A stretch of DNA of 64,000 nt. Source: Clostridiales bacterium. Lineage in GTDB: Bacteria > Bacillota > Dethiobacteria > Dethiobacterales > Dethiobacteraceae. The stretch covers positions 62,001-126,000 of the forward strand of contig JAGXRM010000030.1 of the NCBI GenBank assembly GCA_018335855.1, written 5' to 3'. Every line of letters begins with the position of its first letter. The first letter of the stretch is position 1. The notes beneath the pieces were generated by a model, which made no database searches, was not told the origin of the DNA, and saw only the letters and a program-made list of their open reading frames with translations. This document shows, one piece after another, positions 56,530-64,000 of the stretch. Made by a program: the position numbers and the translations under genes.

Positions 56530-56742
56530 TTACAAACGGCGCAATATATAAAATAAAAACGATAAAACAAGACTAATCACAATCCCCGTCATTATGGGAA
56601 AATAAAATACAAAATTTTCCCGTCGCACGATTATATCACCCGGCAGCCTGCCAAGGTGCAACCGACCGCCCAAAGTAAGGGCCAGTCCGAAAAGAAGAAA
56701 AAAGCCGCCGATATAGAGAAATAGCCGGCCGAATTGATCCAT
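56530..56742 (-). CDS. DUF2905 family small membrane protein
   Basis: 70 residues with two hydrophobic segments; LGRLPGDIIVRRENFVFYFPI is the family core. Function unknown; commonly near ruvB/queA in Bacillota. 12 bp after queH. Confidence 0.87.
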   Translation of the reverse strand: MDQFGRLFLYIGGFFLLFGLALTLGGRLHLGRLPGDIIVRRENFVFYFPIMTGIVISLVLSFLFYILRRL

Positions 56743-56754
56743 CCCAACTGCCTC

Positions 56755-57282
56755 CTATTTTAAATAACGTTCCTTTTCGCTAAAAATGCAACCGCAGTAA
56801 GGCTGACGGTAAATTCCCAGCTTGCGGGAAATTTCTACGCTTTCCCTGTAACCGGGGCGCAAATCTTCATATATAAATGATACACCGTGCTTGCGTCCCG
56901 CTTCTTCACCCTCAAGGCGCAAAAGCTCATGATCCTGATAGGGGCTAATAGCCAGAGTCGTTGAGAACCAGGGTATATTCATTTTGGCTGCCTGCTGTGC
57001 AGCCTCCTCAAGACGGATACGATAACAATACCGACAGCGGCTTGACATGTCTTCCATCACCATGTGCAGGTAATCTTCCAGATCATATGAGTCTGATACG
57101 TCAAGCGGTATATCTTCATTTTGGCAAAACTCTTTCAAAGCATCCCGGCGCCGCAGAAATTCTTTGTACGGATGGATGTTTGGGTTATAAAAGTAACCGT
57201 GGATATCATATCCCAGACGGCGAAAATGCCCTGTACTATAAGTACTGCACGGTGCGCAGCACATGTGCAATAAAAGTTTCAC
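56755..57282 (-). CDS. queH: Epoxyqueuosine reductase QueH
   Basis: 175 residues from GTG 57282 (AGGTGA upstream; TTG 57297 is alternative). Cysteine pairs MCCAPCS near the start, SSRCRYCYR in the middle, PYCGCIFS near the end bind the Fe-S and metal site. Last step of queuosine synthesis, matching tgt and queA. Confidence 0.93.
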   Translation of the reverse strand: MKLLLHMCCAPCSTYSTGHFRRLGYDIHGYFYNPNIHPYKEFLRRRDALKEFCQNEDIPLDVSDSYDLEDYLHMVMEDMSSRCRYCYRIRLEEAAQQAAKMNIPWFSTTLAISPYQDHELLRLEGEEAGRKHGVSFIYEDLRPGYRESVEISRKLGIYRQPYCGCIFSEKERYLK

Positions 57283-57290
57283 TGTGTCAC

Positions 57291-58313
57291 CTACCAAAGA
57301 GAGTTTTGCTGTGCAGATTCCGGGAAGGTTACACCCAGATGTCGGCAGGCCAGTTGGGTAACAATTCGTCCCCGCGGCGTACGCTGTAAAAAGCCTATCT
57401 GCATTAAATAGGGCTCGAAAATATCTTCAATGGTCTCACGCTCTTCTGAGATGGCAGCAGCCAGAGTATCCAGCCCCACAGGGCCGCCACTGAACTTTTC
57501 AACCATTGTGCGCAAAAGAAATCGATCAACCTCATCCAGGCCAAGGGAATCCACTTCCAGCATTTGCAACGCCAACCGGGCGACATCTCCGGTAATCTCA
57601 TTATCTGCTTTAATTTGGGCAAAATCCCGTACACGCTTTAGTAAGCGGTTAGCTACCCGAGGTGTGCCCCGGGCTGCAGAAGCTATCTGACGGGAGCCCT
57701 CTTCATCGATGGGTACCTGTAAAATGCGGGCCGCCCGACGGACAATTTCCTGTAGTTCTTCTTCACGGTAAAACTCTAACCGGGAAACAACGCCAAAGCG
57801 GTCGCGTAGCGGAGAAGACAGCGCACCTGCCCTGGTTGTTGCGCCAATCAGGGTAAAGGGCGGCAGATCCAAACGCAATGAACGGGCACTGGGCCCTTTG
57901 CCGATGATAATATCTAATGCAAAGTCTTCCATAGCGGGGTACAATACTTCTTCTACCGTTCTGTGCAATCGGTGAATTTCGTCAATAAACAGAACGTCAT
58001 AGGGTGCCAGATTGGTCAGGATAGCTGCCAGATCGCCAGGTCGCTCAATGGCCGGACCGGATGTGGCACGTAAATTTACGCCCAGTTCAGCGGCTATAAT
58101 TGCAGCCAGTGTCGTTTTGCCGAGACCGGGAGGTCCGTACAGGAGCACATGATCCAAAGAATCGCCCCGCTCCTTGGCAGCACAGATAAATACCTGCAGA
58201 TTCTCTTTTAGTTTATCCTGACCGATATATTCATCCAATGTCCTCGGACGTAGCGACACTTCCTGCCAGTCATCATCAGAACGTGTACGCGCAGAAATTA
58301 TCCGTTCTTCCAT
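57291..58313 (-). CDS. ruvB: Holliday junction helicase subunit RuvB
   Basis: 340 residues. Walker [10 protein letters not shown], Walker B FIDEIHRL, sensor [18 protein letters not shown], and a C-terminal winged helix ending near RTPRGRIVT. Branch migration motor. Confidence 0.97.
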   Translation of the reverse strand: MEERIISARTRSDDDWQEVSLRPRTLDEYIGQDKLKENLQVFICAAKERGDSLDHVLLYGPPGLGKTTLAAIIAAELGVNLRATSGPAIERPGDLAAILTNLAPYDVLFIDEIHRLHRTVEEVLYPAMEDFALDIIIGKGPSARSLRLDLPPFTLIGATTRAGALSSPLRDRFGVVSRLEFYREEELQEIVRRAARILQVPIDEEGSRQIASAARGTPRVANRLLKRVRDFAQIKADNEITGDVARLALQMLEVDSLGLDEVDRFLLRTMVEKFSGGPVGLDTLAAAISEERETIEDIFEPYLMQIGFLQRTPRGRIVTQLACRHLGVTFPESAQQNSLW

Positions 58314-58323
58314 GCCGTTTTTC

Positions 58324-58929
58324 TCACCTCATTCCCAGTTGGGCCAAAGCCCGGCGTAACAATGCCTGCCCTGTATCATTATTACCGTCCTTACGCGCCG
58401 CCTGCAACGCAGTTTGTGCTTCCGTTCCGTTGTAACCCAGGGCCAGGAGAGCCTCCATAGCATCATTGTACGCATCGGGATTTTGCAAGTCTGAAGCAAC
58501 ATGGGCAACCGGTATTTCCCCGCCGATTGCGGCCACCTTATCCTTCAGTTCCATAATTAGACGTTTGGCCGACTTGGGACCGACTCCGGGGACTCTGGTC
58601 AGTGTGCGCACATTTTCATGCATAACTGCCAGATAAAAGTCAGCGGTACTTAGCGTGGAAAGAACAGCCAAAGCAGCTTTGGGACCTACTCCGGAAACCG
58701 AAAGTAAAAGCTCGAATATAGCCAAATCTTCAGCGGAAGAAAATCCATACAGAGATAAATCATCTTCACGAACAGCCAGATATGTAAATAGTTTAACCTC
58801 TTCTCCCAAGTTAATCAACTGGGCAAGGGTAGTGGCGGGCACAGTAAGGAAATAACCGATTCCATGGTTCTCAATAATCACTGCATTTTTAGTTTTCTGT
58901 ATCAGTTTGCCGCGAATATAATTAAACAT
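58324..58929 (-). CDS. ruvA: Holliday junction helicase subunit RuvA
   Basis: 201 residues from ATG 58929 with GGAGG 7 nt upstream; a longer frame overlaps ruv[11 protein letters not shown] start, two helix-hairpin-helix motifs ([32 protein letters not shown]), and a C-terminal domain. 8-bp overlap with ruvC. Confidence 0.96.
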   Translation of the reverse strand: MFNYIRGKLIQKTKNAVIIENHGIGYFLTVPATTLAQLINLGEEVKLFTYLAVREDDLSLYGFSSAEDLAIFELLLSVSGVGPKAALAVLSTLSTADFYLAVMHENVRTLTRVPGVGPKSAKRLIMELKDKVAAIGGEIPVAHVASDLQNPDAYNDAMEALLALGYNGTEAQTALQAARKDGNNDTGQALLRRALAQLGMR

Positions 58930-59419
58930 AGTTATTCCTCCGACCATAGCCGTTGCAGCTATGGGCATGGCAGATAGCCACGGCCAGAGCGTCTGCAGCA
59001 TCATCAGGACGGGGGATAACTTTCAGTGCCAACAGCACCCGGACCATGTGCTGAACTTGTTGTTTTTCTGCGCGGCCATATCCCACCACTGCCTGTTTGA
59101 CTTGCAGGGGTGTATACTCACAAACGATCAGTCCGGTGTGGCACCCTGCGAGCACTGCTACTCCCCGGGCTTCCCCCACCTGCATGGCACTGGTTACATT
59201 CCGGCTAAAGAAGAGTTTTTCAACGGCCATAACAGACGGTTGATATTTAGTAAGAAGCGAATGCAAATCATTATAAATAATCTTTAAACGCTCCGGGCCT
59301 TCCCATTTAGAGTCGGTTCGGACACAACCAAAGTCAACCAAACTGCAGCGGTAACCATCACTGTCCACAATACCGTAGCCGGTTGTGGACAGTCCCGGGT
59401 CAATGCCGATAATGCGCAC
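58922..59419 (-). CDS. ruvC: Holliday junction resolvase RuvC
   Basis: 165 residues from GTG 59419 (GGGGGG upstream). Acidic catalytic residues in GIDPGLSTTG, AVEKLFF and DAADALAVA. First gene of ruvCAB-queH-DUF2905; LexA box upstream. Confidence 0.96.
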   Translation of the reverse strand: MRIIGIDPGLSTTGYGIVDSDGYRCSLVDFGCVRTDSKWEGPERLKIIYNDLHSLLTKYQPSVMAVEKLFFSRNVTSAMQVGEARGVAVLAGCHTGLIVCEYTPLQVKQAVVGYGRAEKQQVQHMVRVLLALKVIPRPDDAADALAVAICHAHSCNGYGRRNNYV

Positions 59420-59443
59420 CCAGTTCCCCCCTCTCACTATACA

Positions 59444-59457
59444 CAAACATATATTCG
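59444..59457 (-). promoter_or_regulatory. LexA (SOS) box of ruvCAB
   Basis: CGAATATATGTTTG on the minus strand, sharing GAATATATGTT with the dinB box; 25 bp before ruvC. Confidence 0.65.
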
Positions 59458-59483
59458 ATATCCAGAGGGAATATCCTTCCTTT

Positions 59484-60062
59484 TTATAAAATCATTGCCT
59501 GTCCTGATGTAAGCTGGTCAACAATTGAGTACATATTAGTTACTTCCCCAACGCGCAGCTTTTCTTTCAGGTGGTAAAAATCCAGGCAAAGTCCGCAGGA
59601 ATATACTGCGACTCCGCGCGATGCCAGTTTCTCCAGACTCTCCAGAGAGGGTGAGCCGTCACAAGCCAGGGTCACTGCACTGTTAACCAGGGAGACCGAC
59701 TCCGGGAGTTTGTCGCTCTCTGCCAGTGCATAGAAAAAGGACTTAATGAGAAGCTTCCCCAATTCTTCATCGCCCCGGCCCATAGTATCTGCTGTGATTA
59801 AAAAAGTTACCTTTCCCTTCTCTGCTTTATTCATTTCTTTGTTACCATCAAGCAACACAGTGACAGCAAAGACTCCCTTATCCTCCCGGGACACCACTTC
59901 TAAATTAAGACTTCCCGCCAGTTTCAGCAGATTGTTTTTTGCCGTTTCATTATCAACGAGTATATTGAGCATGCCGCCCTGCATCTGTGTCAGTTTCTTT
60001 TTTGCTTCAACCACCGGCATCGGACAAGACAAACCGCGGCAGTCCAGTGTTTCTGTTGTCAA
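59484..60062 (-). CDS. yedF: Selenium metabolism protein YedF
   Basis: 192 residues from TTG 60062, 8 nt after GAGGGG (GTG 60071 is alternative). N-terminal TusA domain with DCRGLSCPMPV, C-terminal DsrE-like domain with SCGLCLDFY, two cysteines. The two-domain YedF form tracks with selenium use. Unlinked to the yedE cluster at 0.8-2.4 kb, but likely the same pathway. Confidence 0.9.
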   Translation of the reverse strand: MTTETLDCRGLSCPMPVVEAKKKLTQMQGGMLNILVDNETAKNNLLKLAGSLNLEVVSREDKGVFAVTVLLDGNKEMNKAEKGKVTFLITADTMGRGDEELGKLLIKSFFYALAESDKLPESVSLVNSAVTLACDGSPSLESLEKLASRGVAVYSCGLCLDFYHLKEKLRVGEVTNMYSIVDQLTSGQAMIL

Positions 60063-60261
60063 TGAATTCACCCCTCAATGATTTTTACACTTCTACCATA
60101 CCATAATCTTTACAAACAGGAAAAGGATTATAGCTATTTTCCGGCGAAAATTTATACCAGAGGTGATTCGACTATTTACACACGGAAGATGTGGCAGCCT
60201 GCGATGTTGTTACCCGCCTGCTGACTGCACAGGCAAAGAAATAAAGTCGATTCGTTTTCAT

Positions 60262-60303
60262 ATGAATAAAGGTGCCAGGGATTTCCCTGGCACCTTTATT
60301 CAT
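60262..60303 (-). terminator. Terminator after the FtsH-like gene
   Basis: 19-bp perfect stem (ATGAATAAAGGTGCCAGGG and its complement) with a 4-nt loop. The T-run is short. Upstream, 60085-60260 holds no gene I can support. Confidence 0.75.
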
Positions 60304-60310
60304 CAGGAAA

Positions 60311-61804
60311 TTATGATACTGCACACTGCCCGGCGAGGTCGAGACGGCACCGCAACATTTCTCCGGTTAATTTTTCTTCTTCTATCAGAACTCCCGCTAA
60401 ATCATGGATTTGTGTCTGGTAATCACAAAGGACGTCCCGGACATATTGCTCCTGAGCCGCTATAATTTGCTGTATAATACGATGCAAAATAGTGCCAGGC
60501 AAATCATCCAGGGAAACGACGCCCAGTGTTGACATTCCTGCGGCAATAATACGCTTAGCCGCATCAACCGCTTGCTGAAAGTCATTGGCTGCTCCGGTGG
60601 AACGATTGCCAAGCACGATTTCTTCTGCTACGGCTCCGCCAACCAGAATGGCAATTTGGCCCTCCAGATATTGCTGAGTATACAGATAACTGTCTTTTTC
60701 CGGGCTCTGTCGCATATAACCCAAAGCTCTTCCACGGGGGGTCGTTGTAATGGTAGATACGGAACCTGGGCGATTCATCTCACTAATGATTGCGTGACCA
60801 ATCTCATGGACGGCTACGCGCCATAGTTCTTCCTTATCAGGCTTTCGATCTAATTTTTCACCCATAATTACTTTATCTATAGCTTCATGCAAATCACGCT
60901 CACTGATTTTTTCCCTTTTTTCCCGCATCGCCAGAATAGCGGCCTCATTCGCCACGCTCTCCAGGTGAGCACCGGAGAATCCGAAAGTTTCCCGGGCCAC
61001 ACGGAGTAAGTCAGTGTCATCTTCCTGTGGCTTATTTATTAAGTGAAGTTTAAGAATCTCAAACCTGGCATCCACATCAGGCAAGTCCACCTGGACAATT
61101 CTGTCAAAGCGTCCCGGGCGCACCAGAGCACTATCAAGCATATCAGACCGGTTGGTTGCGCCAATGAGCAGAACGCGGACTTTCTCGTCCACAGACAATC
61201 CGTCCATTTCAACCAGCAACTGGTTTAGTGTTTGGTCATATTCGTGATGAGAACTATGAGATCCCCTTTTACCACCAAGAATTTCAATTTCGTCAATGAA
61301 AACAATGGCGCTGCTCTTTTTTTCCTTCAGAGCCAGACTCCGGGCCTTTGAAAATATCTGTCTAATCCTTTGTGCTCCTACACCGGCATACATTTCGATA
61401 AACTCACTACCCGATGATGCCAGAAAGATGGATTCGGTGTATTGGGCTGCCGCTTTAGCAAGAAGTGTCTTTCCTGTGCCCGGGGGACCCACCAACAGTA
61501 TTCCTTTAAGCGGCCGAATTCCCATTTTAGCAATGCGCTCCGGGAAACGGACAAAGTCCAGTGCTTCCAGAAGTTCTTTTTTAGCCGTTTGCTGACCGCC
61601 TATTTGCTCAAATTTTACAAGACCGCTGGTGCTTTTGCCCGAATCAACCACGGCAAAATTTTTGCTGCCTCCTCTGGAGCCTGCGAAATGAAAGAGTAGA
61701 AGGAACATAACACCAAAGAAGACAACAGGAGTTATATTGACACCCTGCCACGCCAATGTAGTAATGAGCGCTAATGCCGCACCTAAGGCAATTTCACGAA
61801 TCAT
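60311..61804 (-). CDS. Short FtsH-like AAA+ metalloprotease
   Basis: 497 residues. Two closely spaced N-terminal helices (3-20, 24-42) with almost no outside loop, unlike FtsH. AAA domain: Walker A GPPGTGKT, Walker [32 protein letters not shown]. Protease: HEIGHA zinc motif and the third ligand in [10 protein letters not shown]. Probably a specialised membrane protease. 4-bp overlap with its upstream partner gene. Confidence 0.85.
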   Translation of the reverse strand: MIREIALGAALALITTLAWQGVNITPVVFFGVMFLLLFHFAGSRGGSKNFAVVDSGKSTSGLVKFEQIGGQQTAKKELLEALDFVRFPERIAKMGIRPLKGILLVGPPGTGKTLLAKAAAQYTESIFLASSGSEFIEMYAGVGAQRIRQIFSKARSLALKEKKSSAIVFIDEIEILGGKRGSHSSHHEYDQTLNQLLVEMDGLSVDEKVRVLLIGATNRSDMLDSALVRPGRFDRIVQVDLPDVDARFEILKLHLINKPQEDDTDLLRVARETFGFSGAHLESVANEAAILAMREKREKISERDLHEAIDKVIMGEKLDRKPDKEELWRVAVHEIGHAIISEMNRPGSVSTITTTPRGRALGYMRQSPEKDSYLYTQQYLEGQIAILVGGAVAEEIVLGNRSTGAANDFQQAVDAAKRIIAAGMSTLGVVSLDDLPGTILHRIIQQIIAAQEQYVRDVLCDYQTQIHDLAGVLIEEEKLTGEMLRCRLDLAGQCAVS

Positions 61805-62334
61805 ACGCGCTCACCTGCTTCCTGCCTGTCATTTCTCTTAATCACTTCGTATAAATAAGCGTCTCCGCTCTGAATCTGAATGTATATATACTCCGAGTCT
61901 ACAAACAGTGAATAATTTTCCACGCCAAAAGAACGTAGTCCCTGACTAACACGGTCTCCCATTTCAGCAAAATTTCCCAACCTCTCTCCCTCATAAAGAG
62001 CAAGATGGACAGCATAAAAAGCCGACTGCAAGGCGTCGTCACGTTCGTCCAATAGTACCAGACGATAGCGTTTTTGACCTAAAAGTCTGCTGATTTCATC
62101 GTTTACTTGCCGATGTATGCCGGGAAAATCATTTACATTTGACAATTTAACTGTAATTACCTGCAGGTTCCCATCCTGATTCAAGCTTACGGTCTCTACG
62201 CTTTCAAGTTCGCTGATTCGCTTAAATAAAGGTTCATTGACCATCTGAGTCTGACGCAAATATACGGCCCCCACTGACAAAGCCAGGGTAAGCACAAACG
62301 CCAAAACAGTTATAGTCCACTTGAAATTCTTCAT
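61801..62334 (-). CDS. Membrane-anchored protein paired with the FtsH-like protease
   Basis: 177 residues from ATG 62334. N-terminal signal anchor (about 5-25), then an alpha/beta outside domain (RISELESVETVSLNQDGNLQVITVKL start); YAVHLALYEGERLGNFAEMG and the end region are mixed. Not a family I recognise. The ATGA overlap ties it to the protease; it could supply the extracytoplasmic part the protease lacks. Confidence 0.65.
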   Translation of the reverse strand: MKNFKWTITVLAFVLTLALSVGAVYLRQTQMVNEPLFKRISELESVETVSLNQDGNLQVITVKLSNVNDFPGIHRQVNDEISRLLGQKRYRLVLLDERDDALQSAFYAVHLALYEGERLGNFAEMGDRVSQGLRSFGVENYSLFVDSEYIYIQIQSGDAYLYEVIKRNDRQEAGERV

Positions 62335-62433
62335 ATAATCGCCCTTTCCAGCGTTCGCCAGTTTACATAAATCATTATAACATAGCACAGAGGCGAATCC
62401 AACTGGAAGGTAAGACCACTGGTGGGGAATTTT

Positions 62434-63768
62434 TTAGGAACTGCTTACTATACTCCCCAATAAATCATAGCCATCAAAGCCTGTAATACGTACGGAGACC
62501 ATCTCCCCGTTCTGCTTTTTAATGACCGGAAGACGGACATAACCGTCAACATCCGGAGCCTGCCCGTATGTCCTGGCCAGTATCACTGACGGATCCTGGG
62601 CGGAACAACCGTCTATCATTACCCTCTGAATACTGCCCACCAGTGTTTTGTTTTTTTCCAAAACAACAGAACTCTGCAGCGCAACAGCGCGGTCTACCCT
62701 CTCTTGTTTTACCCCCTCGGGAACCTGCCGGTGAAAACGGGCCGCCGGAGTCCCTTCTTCCCGGGAGTAGGCAAAAAACCCGACCCTGTCAAGTTGAGCC
62801 TCCTGTAAAAATGATAGCATTTGCTCAAACTCTTCTTCTCCTTCTCCGGGAAACCCGACGATGAAAGATGATCGTAACACTATGCCGGGGATGAGTCTCC
62901 GCAATTTAGCCAGCAGCGTTAAAATCTGGCGTGACGTCATTCTTCTGCCCATTCTACGCAGGATTGCATCACAACCGTGCTGGAGCGGCAAATCAAGGTA
63001 ATTGCAAACCTTCGGCTCAGTTGCCATGGCTTCAATAATATCATCATCCAGTCTTTCAGGGTATGCATACAGCAACCTTATCCAGTGCAGATTTTCCAAG
63101 CCGGCCAGTTCCCGCAACAGTAGGGGAAGTGCCTTATTACCGGTTGTGTCCGTACCAAAGAGAGTTATATCCTGGGCAATCAGATTTAGTTCTTTCACAC
63201 CACCTGCAATAAGTCTGACCGCCTCATCCACAACAGAAGTGGTTCTTCGGCTGCGATACGGGCCGCGAATGGACGGAATGGCACAGTAACTGCAACGGTT
63301 GTCGCAACCTTCAGCTATTTTCAGGTAAGCTGTATGGGAAGGGGTACCAAGAAGTCGTGGCGCCCCTTCAGGAGCCGGGAACTCCCCTGATGTTAAGGTC
63401 ACTTTTTCACCGGCAAGGCCTCGGTGAATTGCTGCCGACACGCCATAAACATCTTCCGTACCGAAAATACCGTCAAGCTCTGGGATTTCAACTAATAATT
63501 CTTTTCCGTAACGCTGCGCCATGCATCCGGCGGCCAGGAGCAATCGGCAACTGCCTTTTTTCAGGCTGGCCATTTCCAGAATTTTTTTAATGGATTCTTC
63601 TTTCGCCGACTCGATAAACCCGCATGTATTAATAATAATGACCTCGGCCTCAGCCGTATTATTTGTTAAAATAAAACCCTCTACTTTTAATAAAGCAAGC
63701 ATCGTCTCACTGTCAACCAGATTCTTGGCACAGCCTAAAGAGACTAACGCAACATGTGTATCCCTCAT
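62434..63768 (-). CDS. rimO: Ribosomal protein S12 methylthiotransferase RimO
   Basis: 444 residues. N-terminal UPF0004 domain with LGCAKNLVDSE, NTCGFIESAKEES and LAAGCMAQRY (three cluster cysteines), radical SAM C-x3-C-x2-C in GCDNRCSYCAIPSIRGPYRSR region, and a C-terminal TRAM domain. Adds a methylthio group to S12 Asp. ATG 63768 with GGGAGG. Confidence 0.96.
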   Translation of the reverse strand: MRDTHVALVSLGCAKNLVDSETMLALLKVEGFILTNNTAEAEVIIINTCGFIESAKEESIKKILEMASLKKGSCRLLLAAGCMAQRYGKELLVEIPELDGIFGTEDVYGVSAAIHRGLAGEKVTLTSGEFPAPEGAPRLLGTPSHTAYLKIAEGCDNRCSYCAIPSIRGPYRSRRTTSVVDEAVRLIAGGVKELNLIAQDITLFGTDTTGNKALPLLLRELAGLENLHWIRLLYAYPERLDDDIIEAMATEPKVCNYLDLPLQHGCDAILRRMGRRMTSRQILTLLAKLRRLIPGIVLRSSFIVGFPGEGEEEFEQMLSFLQEAQLDRVGFFAYSREEGTPAARFHRQVPEGVKQERVDRAVALQSSVVLEKNKTLVGSIQRVMIDGCSAQDPSVILARTYGQAPDVDGYVRLPVIKKQNGEMVSVRITGFDGYDLLGSIVSSS

Positions 63769-63840
63769 ATGTCCTCCCCAACAATTTTATCCAGTCTAAA
63801 CGAGATCAGTATAAACGGTAATCATACTATTGTCAAAAGA

Positions 63841-63881
63841 TAAAGTTCAAAAGCAGCCTTTCCGGCTGCTTTTGAACTTTA
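63841..63881 (-). terminator. Terminator between the edge gene and rimO
   Basis: 18-bp perfect stem TAAAGTTCAAAAGCAGCC and its complement, 5-nt loop. The stop codon of the upstream gene is the first base triplet of the stem; tail ATCTTTTG on the minus strand. Confidence 0.8.
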
Positions 63882-64000
63882 GTTTTCATTTAGTTTAACC
63901 CGGGACTTTTCGCGACGGGTGATAGCTGCAATCTCTTTGTGGTCCAGATCATCCACAATATATAGCGACGCATCGGCTTTTTCTGCCATTTTCTCCAGAA
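63879..64000 (-). CDS. C-terminus of an unidentified gene (5' part outside window)
   Basis: The last 40 codons are open to the edge and end at TAA 63879. The visible part, LEKMAEKADASLYIVDDLD then KEIAAITRREKSRV, is charged and has no motif I can assign. It is read toward rimO; the terminator at its end suggests a separate transcript. No function proposed. Confidence 0.6.
   Translation of the reverse strand, partial: LEKMAEKADASLYIVDDLDHKEIAAITRREKSRVKLNEN

Noticed and set aside
60072-60261. Short coding-like stretches in the gap between yedF and the FtsH-like gene
   Set aside because: No start with ribosome site and no homology I recognise; at most a decayed remnant.

Overview
The window looks like the chromosome of an anaerobic, spore-forming Bacillota (class Clostridia or a neighbouring class). 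The basis is spoVS, SpoIID-type and SigI/RsgI genes, a SCIFF peptide with its radical SAM maturase, ferredoxin-dependent 2-oxoacid oxidoreductase, a Na+-pump decarboxylase, RNase Y, a Trp T-box, LexA boxes of the Bacillus type, and frequent TTG/GTG starts. Genus cannot be fixed from the sequence. Nearly everything after 3.8 kb is on the minus strand; coding is dense, with many 1-11 bp overlaps. I see no rRNA, tRNA, CRISPR array, prophage or intact insertion sequence.

0.0-3.3 kb is a selenium locus: a LysR regulator (cut by the window edge), the YedE transporter, a TusA-like protein and a DUF3343 protein, then two small membrane proteins. It ends in a gene that ORF callers break: a glutaredoxin/thioredoxin-like protein with an in-frame UGA exactly at the first active-site cysteine (U-G-P-C), followed by a 7-bp hairpin placed like a bacterial SECIS. 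A second selenium gene, yedF, lies at 59.5-60.1 kb. 3.4-7.0 kb holds a HutP-like protein, DNA polymerase IV with a LexA box, an SGNH hydrolase and a VanW-type protein that seems to start at CTG.

7.1-12.1 kb carries 2-oxoacid:ferredoxin oxidoreductase (korDABC-type) followed by gamma/delta, biotin-carrier and beta subunits of a sodium-pumping decarboxylase. 12.1-23.9 kb holds housekeeping genes: PHP phosphoesterase, dipeptidase, spoVS, ymdB, rny, recX, recA (LexA box), a membrane metallophosphoesterase, cinA, mnmA, yigZ. 23.9-25.7 kb is the SCIFF module (scfA peptide, scfB maturase) with an orphan RarA C-terminal fragment. 25.7-29.5 kb has a nucleotidyltransferase/small-protein pair, a DMT exporter, a cation/proton antiporter with a PII-like protein, and a DUF1858 protein.

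29.5-37.0 kb is the tryptophan operon trpEGDCFBA-aroF under a T-box leader with a UGG specifier; a 19-bp inverted-repeat element and a subtilisin-like protease follow. 38.6-45.6 kb is a catabolic cassette: TRAP transporter and fused CoA-transferase, with a sigma-54 promoter and two TGTCTA-N6-TAGACA palindromes, next to a CBS-PAS-PAS-AAA-Fis activator. 45.7-49.9 kb is metal homeostasis: feoA, a split feoB, a degenerate CDF-like protein, an MntR-type repressor and a half-size GDT1 protein. 49.9-64 kb holds yajC, tgt, queA, SpoIID-like, rsgI-sigI (SigI-type promoter), DUF2905, queH, ruvCAB (LexA box), yedF, a short FtsH-like protease with a membrane partner, rimO and the end of one more gene.
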